Shown piece by piece: positions 1-7,655 of a DNA stretch of 18,420 bases. Source of the DNA: an uncultured Thermoanaerobacterales bacterium (GTDB taxonomy: Bacteria > Bacillota > Clostridia > Christensenellales > UBA1242); the NCBI GenBank assembly GCA_900557695.1, contig USTP01000010.1, positions 1 through 18,420 on the forward strand, written 5' to 3'. The notes beneath the pieces are model-generated. The model made no database searches and was not told the origin of the DNA. It worked only from the letters and a program-made list of their open reading frames with translations. Numbering within the stretch: the first letter of the stretch is position 1; the number at the start of each line of letters is the position of its first letter. The translations under genes were made by a program, and so were the position numbers.

Positions 1-41
1 GCGTAAGATCGTCGGCAGCGTCAGATGTGTATAAGAGACAG
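1..41 (+). other. Nextera i5 index and transposase adapter (library artefact)
   Basis: Bases 1-8 (GCGTAAGA) match a known Nextera i5 index. Bases 9-22 (TCGTCGGCAGCGTC) are the Nextera read-1 adapter, and bases 23-41 (AGATGTGTATAAGAGACAG) are the 19-bp Tn5 mosaic end used for tagmentation. The whole block is synthetic and should be trimmed. Genome sequence starts at about 42. Confidence 0.97.
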
Positions 42-135
42 ATATAAATACTATATGATTTTAGCATAAGTGCTATTTATTTGCAACCTTATTTAAATAT
101 TTTGTATGTTATCAATTTCTACCATAAAATAGGTC

Positions 136-164
136 TTGAAAAATTTTACTATTTGTGATATCAT
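136..164 (+). promoter_or_regulatory. Predicted sigma-A-type promoter of the first repeat-protein gene
   Basis: A -35 TTGAAA (136-141), a 17-bp spacer and a -10 TATCAT (159-164) with a TG extension at 156-157 share the layout of six other promoters in this window. Transcription would start near 171, just before the AGAGG ribosome site at 172-176. This argues against a GTG start at 155, which would lie upstream of the -10. An alternative TTGTAT/TAAAAT pair (102-107, 125-130) has no TG extension. Confidence 0.5.
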
Positions 165-184
165 TTTTTACAGAGGTTTTAGTG

Positions 185-1411
185 ATGGTTAGAGCAAATA
201 TGTCTATTGATAAAATAAAAATAGCGCTCGACGAGTTTGTTAATAATGGTGGCAAAGTTTCTGACCTTGGTGTGAAAGATGAGCTATATCAGTTTGTTTC
301 GCAAACTCGTGTTTATACATTCAATAAAGATGGAACAAAAAGAAAACTTAATGTTGAAGAAAAGTTTGCATTGGCTGGGCATCCAAGAAAGCCTAAAGCA
401 GTGAAAAATGTATATACTGCTTTGGTTATGGAAATGGAAGATTGGCTTAAGGCTGGTAATGATTTCCATCATCAAAGAATAGATATGCCGTTTTATCAAA
501 GGTTAAAACGAATTGCTCAAAAAGAAACTGAAGAAACGGGAGAACATGTGTTGCCTGAGGATGTTATGCACAGGCTTGGCTATAAAAACTATTCAAATAT
601 TTACTTTAGATATCATAAAATTATGGATCTTGAAAAGTACAAAGATGACCAAGGGTATGTAGACTCATATGTTAACGATCCTGAGATGAAAAATTATCTT
701 TTTGGCTGTGAACAAAATTTAAACATGTCAACGCCTGTTATAATAGGACTTGTAGCAAACCAAAAGTTGAAAACTTACACATTAAGTGTAGACTATTTAA
801 AGCAGGTAAAAAAATCGCTTGAAGAATATATAGAAAAGTATGGTACTTTGGTAAATATTAGCAGAACAAACCCAACTTTGTATAGGCAAATTGGCAATAT
901 TAAAAAAAGATTGTATAAAGAGGATGCTACTTCCTTTAGTAGCCTAGATGTTTTGGAAATTTTAGAGATTGATGCAGAAAACTTATTTACCGATGCGCCT
1001 ATAAAGTCGGTTGGGTCTATTGATAAGTTAATGTTTAAGCTAAGAGAAAAGGCAAAAGCTAATGGTGGCATGATTAAAAAGAATGATATTGCCCATGCAG
1101 ATTATGTTAAGATACTTCAAAAATCATACGAACTTGGTTGCTATGTTTCGGATATATTTTCGGCGTATAGTATAAATTACCAAGATCAACGGGATGCAAA
1201 AAGGCTTAATAGTATGCGAGTGAAAGAATATCCATGCATGAAAGAAATGCGTGAGCTTAGAGATGAGATAGTAGGTAGGGCAATAAAAGCAAATGGTAAC
1301 ATGTGTAAAGAAGAACGATTTGAAGTTTATTTGCAAGCGTGCATTTTAGCTTATGAAAAATACAAAAACCAAATAAACAATTTTGAAGACGATGATGAAC
1401 CAGAGGTTTAG
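185..1411 (+). CDS. Unrecognised repeat protein, first of a tandem paralogous pair
   Basis: Encodes 408 residues that I cannot assign to a family. I chose ATG 185 because AGAGG at 172-176 lies 8 nt upstream, the likely promoter -10 is at 159-164, and the protein then begins level with its downstream paralogue. No signal peptide, membrane segment or enzymatic motif is visible. By eye the protein holds degenerate helical repeats at about residues 8-67, 75-137, 203-263, 278-332 and a shorter one at 354-396. Each has an amphipathic helix, a Gly or Asn-Gly turn, a hydrophobic residue, an LY/FY/DY pair about 10 residues later and often a closing leucine-rich segment. Residues 138-200 are a non-repeat linker well conserved in the paralogue. 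The tail is acidic (NNFEDDDEPEV). The layout loosely recalls DNA-binding repeat proteins such as homing-endonuclease-associated repeats, but that is inference. Base composition resembles that of its neighbours. Confidence 0.85.
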   Translation: MVRANMSIDKIKIALDEFVNNGGKVSDLGVKDELYQFVSQTRVYTFNKDGTKRKLNVEEKFALAGHPRKPKAVKNVYTALVMEMEDWLKAGNDFHHQRIDMPFYQRLKRIAQKETEETGEHVLPEDVMHRLGYKNYSNIYFRYHKIMDLEKYKDDQGYVDSYVNDPEMKNYLFGCEQNLNMSTPVIIGLVANQKLKTYTLSVDYLKQVKKSLEEYIEKYGTLVNISRTNPTLYRQIGNIKKRLYKEDATSFSSLDVLEILEIDAENLFTDAPIKSVGSIDKLMFKLREKAKANGGMIKKNDIAHADYVKILQKSYELGCYVSDIFSAYSINYQDQRDAKRLNSMRVKEYPCMKEMRELRDEIVGRAIKANGNMCKEERFEVYLQACILAYEKYKNQINNFEDDDEPEV

Positions 1412-1486
1412 TGTTGATTTTGGTTGTTTTGAAGCGTTTTTTTCATAATTTAGATACAAATTTTGCGTTTTTATAGGAGAGGTTTT

Positions 1487-2716
1487 ATGGCAGAAACTGT
1501 TTTGGAAAAGATAAAAAGGAAGCTTGCTAAGTTTGTGGAAAATGGTGGAGATGTTAATTCCCTTGGTAGGAATGACGAACTATATAGATATATTTTGTTT
1601 TCAAATATAGTGGGTGCGCGTGGAGAGAGGCTGGGGCTTGAGGCAAAGTTTAAACTTGCTGGCTACCCAAGAAAAAGTAAAAGAGCTAAGAGCGCAAAGG
1701 AAATATTAAAGGAAGAGGCGCAGGCTTGGTTGGACGCTGGAAATTCTTTTCATGTGGCAAGAAAGTCTTTACCATTTTTTGAAAGGCTTCATACTGTTGT
1801 TAAGTATGAAAAAATTAAACAAAATAGAGATGTTTCTTATGAAGAGATAATGAAAAGTTTGGGCTTTAAAAATTATTCAGACACATATTACAGGTATTCA
1901 AAGCTCATGAGTTTGGCTGATTATAAAGATGAGGATGGGTTTGTTGATGGCTATAGAAAGGATTCTAAAATGAAAGGGTTTGTGAACTCATGTGCAGAGT
2001 CGCTTGATATGCCAATTGCTGTAGTGGTTGGGCTTATTGCAAATCAAAACATGAAAAAATATTATCTGGATGTTGATTATTTTAAGAGAGTTAGGGATGA
2101 CCTTAAATCATATATAAACCAGCACGGTTCTTTGGTTGATCTTAAAAGAAATAATAGCCGTTTGTATGGCAGACTAGAAATGATTAAAGAAAGAATAGGG
2201 CTTGGTGGTGATAGCGTTACGATGAAGCAAGTTTTGGAGCTTCTAGATATTGTGGCGGAAAACAATTTTTCTAGCAAGAGTAAAAAGAACCCAAACAACC
2301 GTGAACTTGAAAATATAATGTTTGAGCTTATACAAACCGCTAAACAGAAAAATGGAGTTTTAAGGCGAGCAGATATTGAAGATGGCGATTATTTGAAAAT
2401 TCTTGGCAAAGCCGTGGAATTTGGTTGTTATATGCCAGCATTCTTTAGGCTATACGATATCAACTATGTTGATGGTAAAGAAAATAAGCGTTTTAAGAAA
2501 ATGGAGGTTGAAGAATATCCATATCTTGGCGAAATGAGGCATATGCGCGATGGTTTGTATGCGAATGCTTTGCAAAATAACACAAGTCTATGCAAGGAAG
2601 AAAAGTTTGAAATGTACATGGGTGCATGTAAACAAGCCTATGATAAATACAAAGGGTTGATACATAATTTTAAAATGAGCGATAGTAGTGAACCTGAAGA
2701 TGGAAGTCTAGAATAG
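1487..2716 (+). CDS. Unrecognised repeat protein, second of the tandem paralogous pair
   Basis: Encodes 409 residues, collinear with the upstream gene and roughly 40% identical by eye, so the pair arose by an old tandem duplication. ATG 1487 follows AGGAGAGG at 1475-1482; a TTG at 1463 would lie upstream of that site and is rejected. Repeats fall at about residues 5-61, 70-130, 198-256, 272-327 and 349-391. The best conserved stretches are the N-terminal ENGG...NDELY segment, the GFKNYS block (126-131), the linker motif VVGLIANQ (180-187), the segment GDYLKILGKAVEFGCY (300-315) and the C-terminal CKEEKFEMYMGAC. No catalytic signature or transmembrane helix is seen. The 75-bp gap from the first gene has no convincing hairpin and only a weak promoter candidate (TTGAAG 1429-1434, 16 bp, TAGATA 1451-1456), so the genes are probably co-transcribed. 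Function is unknown; a structural or nucleic-acid-binding role is possible. Confidence 0.87.
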   Translation: MAETVLEKIKRKLAKFVENGGDVNSLGRNDELYRYILFSNIVGARGERLGLEAKFKLAGYPRKSKRAKSAKEILKEEAQAWLDAGNSFHVARKSLPFFERLHTVVKYEKIKQNRDVSYEEIMKSLGFKNYSDTYYRYSKLMSLADYKDEDGFVDGYRKDSKMKGFVNSCAESLDMPIAVVVGLIANQNMKKYYLDVDYFKRVRDDLKSYINQHGSLVDLKRNNSRLYGRLEMIKERIGLGGDSVTMKQVLELLDIVAENNFSSKSKKNPNNRELENIMFELIQTAKQKNGVLRRADIEDGDYLKILGKAVEFGCYMPAFFRLYDINYVDGKENKRFKKMEVEEYPYLGEMRHMRDGLYANALQNNTSLCKEEKFEMYMGACKQAYDKYKGLIHNFKMSDSSEPEDGSLE

Positions 2717-2743
2717 GCTGATTTACGCCATTTTTTACGATTT

Positions 2744-2770
2744 AAAAACGCAAAATTGCGTTTTTTATTT
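2744..2770 (+). terminator. Intrinsic terminator after the paralogous pair
   Basis: AAAAACGCA (2744-2752) pairs with TGCGTTTTT (2757-2765) across a very small loop and runs into a T-rich tract to 2770. It separates the repeat-protein genes from the comM operon. A second, weaker AT-rich hairpin (2790-2796 with 2806-2812) follows. Confidence 0.7.
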
Positions 2771-2838
2771 TTAGAAACAAAAAATCTTTTTTAGAATTCA
2801 AATTTTTCTAAAGGTTGGTGTTGTTTTTTAGCTTTAAT

Positions 2839-2859
2839 ATTTATTTGATAAAAATAAAT
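2839..2859. repeat. Inverted repeat overlapping the comM -35 box
   Basis: ATTTATTT (2839-2846) and AAATAAAT (2852-2859) are perfect inverted copies with a 5-nt spacer and cover the -35 element and the start of the promoter spacer. The position would suit an operator, but in DNA this AT-rich the repeat could be chance. Confidence 0.25.
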
Positions 2860-2873
2860 AAATATGTTATATT
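2845..2873 (+). promoter_or_regulatory. Predicted promoter of the comM-trxA operon
   Basis: TTGATA (2845-2850), a 17-bp spacer and TATATT (2868-2873) with a TGT extension at 2865-2867. The extended -10 (TGTTATATT) is identical to that of rpsB. Transcription would start about 25 nt before the comM ATG. Confidence 0.75.
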
Positions 2874-2903
2874 TTAAAAAGTAATATAAAGGAGCAGGGT
2901 TTT

Positions 2904-4427
2904 ATGCTAGCGGTTGTGAATAGTTTTGGTCTTGTGGGTCTTGAAGGGTACAAGATTGATGTAGAGGTGGATGTTAATATGGGTTTGCCTAAGTATGAGA
3001 TAGTAGGGCTACCTGATGCTTCGGTTAAAGAAGCAAAGGAAAGGGTTCGTTCTGCTATCAAAAACTCTGGCTTTAAATTTCCATCAGGAAGAATAACTGT
3101 GAATTTAGCACCTGCTAACAAAAAGAAAGAGGGTTCGGGCTTTGATTTGGCAATGGCTGTTGCAATACTTTTCGCAACCGAACAATTAAATATTAAAAAG
3201 ACAAACAAATTTATATTTTTAGGTGAGCTTGGGCTTGATGGTTCTCTTAAGGCCGTGAATGGTTTATTGCCAATGTTAATTTCTGCTAGAGCAGAGGGGT
3301 ATAATGATTTTATAATACCAGCTCAAAACATGCAGGAGGCTAGTTACATTGATGGAACTAATGTTTATGCTTTAAATAATTTTAAGGATGTTATAAACTT
3401 TTTGTCGGGAGAATTAAACTTTTTGCCAATTGAGAAAAAGGAATGGAAGTGCGAAGGTGTGAAAGCTAGCGAAGATTTTGCAAGAGTAAAGGGGCAAGCT
3501 GTAGCAAAAAGAGCGATGGAGATAGCCGTGGCAGGTGGGCACAATATTTTAATGGTTGGGCCTCCAGGTAGTGGAAAAACAATGCTTGCTCATTGCGTTC
3601 CATCTATTTTGCCAGATTTAACTTTTGAAGAGGCTTTAGAGATAACAAAAATTCATAGCGTTGCTGGGGTGCTAGACCTAAAGAAAGGGATTGTTACATC
3701 TAGGCCGTTTAGGTCGCCACACCACACAGCGTCTACTGTTGCTTTAACTGGCGGGGGAAAATCTGTTTTGCCAGGGGAAATTAGTTTAGCTCATAATGGT
3801 GTTTTATTTTTAGATGAAATGCCAGAATATTCTAGAGATACTTTAGAAACCTTGCGCCAACCTTTGGAAGATGGGTGCATTACTGTTTCAAGAGCTTCTG
3901 GAACTGTGGTTTATCCTGCGAACTTTATACTAATTGCAAGCATGAACCCATGCCCATGTGGAAACTTTGGCTCTAAAGATTTGGAGTGCACTTGCTCGCC
4001 ATCTCAAATTCAAAGATATATGAGAAAAATTTCGGGACCACTACTTGATAGAATTGACATAAAAATTGATGTTGATCGTGTTACCTTTGTAGACTTAAAT
4101 AGCGACAAGGAAGAAGAAAGTAGTGCTGAAGTTAAAAAGAGGGTTGACAGGGCTAGAAAAGTGCAACTTGAAAGATATAAAAATGACAAAAATTATTCTA
4201 ATGCGAAGATGAATTCTAAACAAATAAAGCTATATTGCAAGATTGATGACGACACTAGAGATTTCATGGAACAGGCTTTTGAAAAGTTCCATATGTCGGC
4301 AAGGGCGTATAATAGAATATTAAAAGTTGCTAGAACCATTGCCGATTTAGAGGGGAAAGAGAATATTGAGTTTGAACATGTTGCCGAAGCTCTTGCTTAT
4401 AGAACCATAGAGAGGGTGCTTTTATGA
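2904..4427 (+). CDS. comM: YifB/ComM family magnesium-chelatase-like AAA+ ATPase
   Basis: A 507-residue cytoplasmic AAA+ ATPase of the YifB/ComM family. In studied relatives ComM is a hexameric helicase that promotes branch migration during natural transformation. The N-terminal domain (about residues 1-170) carries the family signature GLPDASVKEAKERVRSA. The Walker A motif GPPGSGKT is at residues 219-226 and Walker B VLFLDE at 300-305. The Cys-rich segment NPCPCGNF starts at about residue 348 and continues to CTC. The C-terminal lid region is complete and the length is normal. ATG 2904 follows AAGGAG at 2889-2894. It is the first gene of the operon and its TGA overlaps the dprA ATG by 4 nt, so translation is probably coupled. 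Pairing with dprA supports a role in handling incoming or recombining DNA, but no uptake machinery is encoded here. Confidence 0.95.
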   Translation: MLAVVNSFGLVGLEGYKIDVEVDVNMGLPKYEIVGLPDASVKEAKERVRSAIKNSGFKFPSGRITVNLAPANKKKEGSGFDLAMAVAILFATEQLNIKKTNKFIFLGELGLDGSLKAVNGLLPMLISARAEGYNDFIIPAQNMQEASYIDGTNVYALNNFKDVINFLSGELNFLPIEKKEWKCEGVKASEDFARVKGQAVAKRAMEIAVAGGHNILMVGPPGSGKTMLAHCVPSILPDLTFEEALEITKIHSVAGVLDLKKGIVTSRPFRSPHHTASTVALTGGGKSVLPGEISLAHNGVLFLDEMPEYSRDTLETLRQPLEDGCITVSRASGTVVYPANFILIASMNPCPCGNFGSKDLECTCSPSQIQRYMRKISGPLLDRIDIKIDVDRVTFVDLNSDKEEESSAEVKKRVDRARKVQLERYKNDKNYSNAKMNSKQIKLYCKIDDDTRDFMEQAFEKFHMSARAYNRILKVARTIADLEGKENIEFEHVAEALAYRTIERVLL

Positions 4428-5521
4428 GAAAGCTGATAGATAGGCTGCTGGTGCTATTTGACTTTATTTCTTTACCATATAAAGCAAGTGTTTATTTGCT
4501 TGAGAATTTTAACGAGGATGAGATTTTTAATATAGAAACAATTAAGCATAGCGTGGTTGAAGCTTGCGGAGAGGCTATTTATTTAAAATTAAAAAATGCA
4601 ATTTCTGTTAAAAACATCGAAAATTTTGAATTAAAACTTGAAAAACACGGAATTTTTGCTGTTTCAATAAATGATGAGAATTATCCTAGTTCATTAAAAA
4701 ATATTCATAATCCGCCACTTGTTTTGTATGCAAAGGGCGATATAAGTTTATTAAATGAAAAGCTTATTGCTATAGTTGGAACCAGAAAGCCAACTTCTTA
4801 CGGAAGGGAAGCTACTAGGTATTTTGCTTCTAATTTATCTAAGGCTGGTATGGTAACCTTGTCGGGGCTTGCCTATGGGCTAGACATGGAGGTAGCGTCT
4901 AGCACGCTTGAGGCAAAAGGTAAAACTATTGCAGTTCTTGGCGGTGGGCTAGATAATATTTACCCAAGCCAGAATACATTTTTGGCAGAACGCATAGTTA
5001 AAGAAGGCGGGCTACTTTTAAGTTTGTATCCACCAGGAAGAAGACCAACCAAGTATTCTTTTGTTGATAGAAACCGAATTATTAGTGGGCTTTCGCTTGG
5101 AACTATTGTAATAGAAGCTGGGGAAAGCTCTGGGACGCTAAACACCGCTAGCCATGCAATAGAACAGGGAAAAGAGTTGTTTGTTGTTCCTGCGAATATT
5201 TTTTCTAGTGCTAGTCTTGGTTCAAACAGGCTTATTGAGGAAATGCCAGAAACTTTTACATTGAACTTTGAGCATGTTTTAAGGGTTTTAAAAATTGAAA
5301 ATAGAAACAAGGAAAAACAGCAGAAAAATGCTGCTACTGGTGAGCAAGAAAAACTTATTGTTTTGGCTTTGTATGAAAAAGATTTAGAGTTTGACGAGCT
5401 AAAAGAGAAAACAAACCTCGACTCAAAATCTTTGATAAGTTTGTTGACAAGGCTTGAAATTAGTGGTTTAATAAAAAAACTGCCTGGCAATATTTATTCA
5501 CTAAATGGCAGTTTAGGCTAA
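4424..5521 (+). CDS. dprA: DprA/Smf DNA-processing protein
   Basis: A 365-residue DprA. The family binds incoming single-stranded DNA and loads RecA during transformation. An N-terminal helical (SAM-like) region of about 100 residues precedes the Rossmann-type core, with IVGTRKPTSYG, LSGLAYGLD (146-154), AVLGGGLDNIYP and RNRIISGLS. A C-terminal winged-helix domain (DELKEKTNLDSKSLISLL onward) completes the full-length layout. Two core positions differ from the common consensus: the usual Ala-His after GID is Ala-Ser here (A158-S159), and the usual SExPPG is SLYPPG. The start overlaps comM by 4 nt, and topA follows after 28 nt. Presence of the gene alone does not prove competence, because dprA is widespread in non-transformable bacteria. 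Confidence 0.95.
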   Translation: MRKLIDRLLVLFDFISLPYKASVYLLENFNEDEIFNIETIKHSVVEACGEAIYLKLKNAISVKNIENFELKLEKHGIFAVSINDENYPSSLKNIHNPPLVLYAKGDISLLNEKLIAIVGTRKPTSYGREATRYFASNLSKAGMVTLSGLAYGLDMEVASSTLEAKGKTIAVLGGGLDNIYPSQNTFLAERIVKEGGLLLSLYPPGRRPTKYSFVDRNRIISGLSLGTIVIEAGESSGTLNTASHAIEQGKELFVVPANIFSSASLGSNRLIEEMPETFTLNFEHVLRVLKIENRNKEKQQKNAATGEQEKLIVLALYEKDLEFDELKEKTNLDSKSLISLLTRLEISGLIKKLPGNIYSLNGSLG

Positions 5522-5549
5522 ATAGGTAACGCTAAAAGTAGGAGAATTT

Positions 5550-7655
5550 ATGAAATTAGTTTTAATTGAAGGACCTGGTAAACAAGCAAGTGTGCAGAAA
5601 TATTTAGGTAAAGACTATAAGGTTTTACCTACATTTGGGCATCTTGCAGATCTTCCACTTCATGGGCTTGGGGTTGATGTTTCAAACAACTTTAAACCAG
5701 AGTATGTGGTTGAGGGGGACAAGAAAAAAACAGTATCAAAACTTGTTACAGAAGCTAAAAAGGCAGATGAAATATATTTTGCCACCGACCCAGACCGTGA
5801 GGGAGAAGCTATAGCGTGGCATGCGGCAAAACTACTTAATGTTGATGAAACAAAGCCTGTTAGGATAGAGTTTAACCAAATTAGTAGTGATGCTGTTAAA
5901 AAAGGTGCAGCGCATCCAAGACCTATAAATATGGATCTTGTTAACGCTCAGCAGGCAAGAAGAGTTTTAGATAGACTTGTTGGTTACAAACTTTCTCCTC
6001 TTCTTTGCAAAAAAGTTCAAAGCAACACTTCGGCTGGTAGAGTTCAGTCGGTTACGCTAAGGCTTGTTGTGGACCGTGACCGCGAAATAGAGAACTTTAA
6101 ACCTGAAGAATACTGGACGCTAACCGCCACCTTAAAAAAGAATGGACATAAAGATGAGTTTAAAGCAATACTTGAGGCAGGAAGAGATAAAAAAATCAAG
6201 AATAAAGAGATGATGGATGAGGTTTTGGCCGATATTGAAAATGAGCAGTTTGTGGCAAAAACTGTTAAAAGGTCGGTAACATCTTCTCATCCAAGCGCAC
6301 CTTTCACAACTTCTTCTATGCAACAAGAGGCAGGAAATAAGCTGGGGCTCACCTCTAAGCAAATAAGTACTACTGCTCAAGGGCTGTATGAAGGAATTGA
6401 GATTGAGGGCGAGGGCAAGATGGCTCTTGTTACTTATATTAGAACTGACTCAGTTCGTGTTGCTCCAGAGGCTCAAGCCATGGCTAAAGAGTTTATACTA
6501 AATAAGTATGGCGAGAAATATTTGCCAGAAAAGCCAAGGTTTTATAAAAATAAAAAGGATGCCCAAGATGCGCACGAGGCTATAAGGCCAATTTCATTAA
6601 ACATAACGCCTGAGAGCATAAAAAATAAAGTTCAAAAGAACTATTACAAATTGTATAAACTTATATATGATAGGTTTTTGGCAAGCCAAATGGCAGACGC
6701 CACATATAATTCGCTAAGTGTAGACATTTACGCAGGTAAGCATAAGTTTAAAACAACAGGAAGAGCACCTATTTTTGATGGGTATACAGCAATTTATAAT
6801 AACCAAGTTGAAACTGACGAAGATGATTCTGTTTCAGCTTCTCTTCCAAATATTGAAGAGGGAGATATCTTAGAGAAAAAGCAATTAAAACCAGAGCAAA
6901 AGTATACAAAGCCCCCTGCAAGGTTTACTGAGGCAAGCCTTGTTAAGGCGATGGAAGACAAGGGTATTGGTAGACCTGCCACATATGCTCAAACTGTGGC
7001 TCTTCTTCAAAACAGGCATTATGTTGAAAAAGAGGGCAAACAGCTTAAAAGTACAAAGCTGGGAAGAGTTGTTGTAGACACTTTAATTAAATATTTTTCC
7101 GATATTATGGATATTGGCTTCACTGCAGATATGGAAAACAAGCTAGATGATATTGAGCTTGGTGGCAGTGAGTGGCAAAAGGTTGTTTCAGACTTTTATG
7201 TGGGTTTTGAAAAAGAGCTGAAGGCGGCTTTCCTAGACGGAACAAAAAGTAAAGTTCCAGATGAGGAAAGCGATGAGATTTGCGAAAAATGCGGAAGCAA
7301 GATGGTTATAAAAACGGGTAGGTTTGGTAAGTTCCTGGCGTGCCCAAACTTCCCAACCTGTAAAAACACGAGAAAACTAGAGGCGGATAGCCCTGTTGTT
7401 GGAGTTTGCCCTAAGTGTGGCAAAAATGTAAGGAAACTAAAAACAAAAACTGGTAAAATATTTTATGGTTGCGAAGGCTACCCTGATTGTGACTTTAAAT
7501 CGTGGGATATTCCAGCAAACGAAAAGTGTCCCACCTGCGGGGAAGACATGATTGTTAAATTATATTCAGCTAAAAAAGTTACGAGTTGCCCTAAGTGTGG
7601 CTACTCAAGAGTAGACAAAAAAGTTGGGCAGGAAAATGGAGAAAATAAAGGTTAG
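5550..7655 (+). CDS. topA: DNA topoisomerase I (type IA)
   Basis: A 701-residue type IA topoisomerase, which relaxes negative supercoils through a 5'-phosphotyrosine intermediate. The TOPRIM domain at the N terminus has the catalytic Glu (E7) and DPDRE (residues 80-84). The active-site Tyr is Y296 in YIRTDS. Three four-Cys zinc modules of the topoisomerase I C-terminal type lie at about residues 578-692. The first TOPRIM motif is divergent (IEGPGK rather than the usual VESPAK, and GHLADLP rather than GHxRDLP), but the catalytic residues are kept. AGGAG at 5540-5544 precedes ATG 5550. The end overlaps trmFO by 20 nt, as expected for a tightly packed operon. Confidence 0.97.
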   Translation: MKLVLIEGPGKQASVQKYLGKDYKVLPTFGHLADLPLHGLGVDVSNNFKPEYVVEGDKKKTVSKLVTEAKKADEIYFATDPDREGEAIAWHAAKLLNVDETKPVRIEFNQISSDAVKKGAAHPRPINMDLVNAQQARRVLDRLVGYKLSPLLCKKVQSNTSAGRVQSVTLRLVVDRDREIENFKPEEYWTLTATLKKNGHKDEFKAILEAGRDKKIKNKEMMDEVLADIENEQFVAKTVKRSVTSSHPSAPFTTSSMQQEAGNKLGLTSKQISTTAQGLYEGIEIEGEGKMALVTYIRTDSVRVAPEAQAMAKEFILNKYGEKYLPEKPRFYKNKKDAQDAHEAIRPISLNITPESIKNKVQKNYYKLYKLIYDRFLASQMADATYNSLSVDIYAGKHKFKTTGRAPIFDGYTAIYNNQVETDEDDSVSASLPNIEEGDILEKKQLKPEQKYTKPPARFTEASLVKAMEDKGIGRPATYAQTVALLQNRHYVEKEGKQLKSTKLGRVVVDTLIKYFSDIMDIGFTADMENKLDDIELGGSEWQKVVSDFYVGFEKELKAAFLDGTKSKVPDEESDEICEKCGSKMVIKTGRFGKFLACPNFPTCKNTRKLEADSPVVGVCPKCGKNVRKLKTKTGKIFYGCEGYPDCDFKSWDIPANEKCPTCGEDMIVKLYSAKKVTSCPKCGYSRVDKKVGQENGENKG

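Noticed and set aside
155..184. GTG start at 155 adding ten residues to the first repeat protein
   Set aside because: It has no ribosome site and overlaps the likely promoter -10; the paralogue begins level with ATG 185.
1463..1486. TTG start at 1463 adding eight residues to the second repeat protein
   Set aside because: The extra codons run through the AGGAGAGG site that serves ATG 1487.
185..2716. CRISPR, toxin-antitoxin or phage-defence system formed by the tandem pair
   Set aside because: There are no repeat-spacer arrays, nuclease, protease or toxin motifs, and the sizes do not suit a toxin-antitoxin pair; a defence role would be a guess.
2867..3208. 113-codon minus-strand reading frame opposite the comM start
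   Set aside because: It overlaps conserved comM coding DNA and the promoter, and its protein has no recognisable features.
4960..5490. 176-codon minus-strand reading frame opposite dprA
   Set aside because: It is Ser/Phe/Lys-rich low-complexity shadow of a well-defined gene, with no start signals and no family motif.
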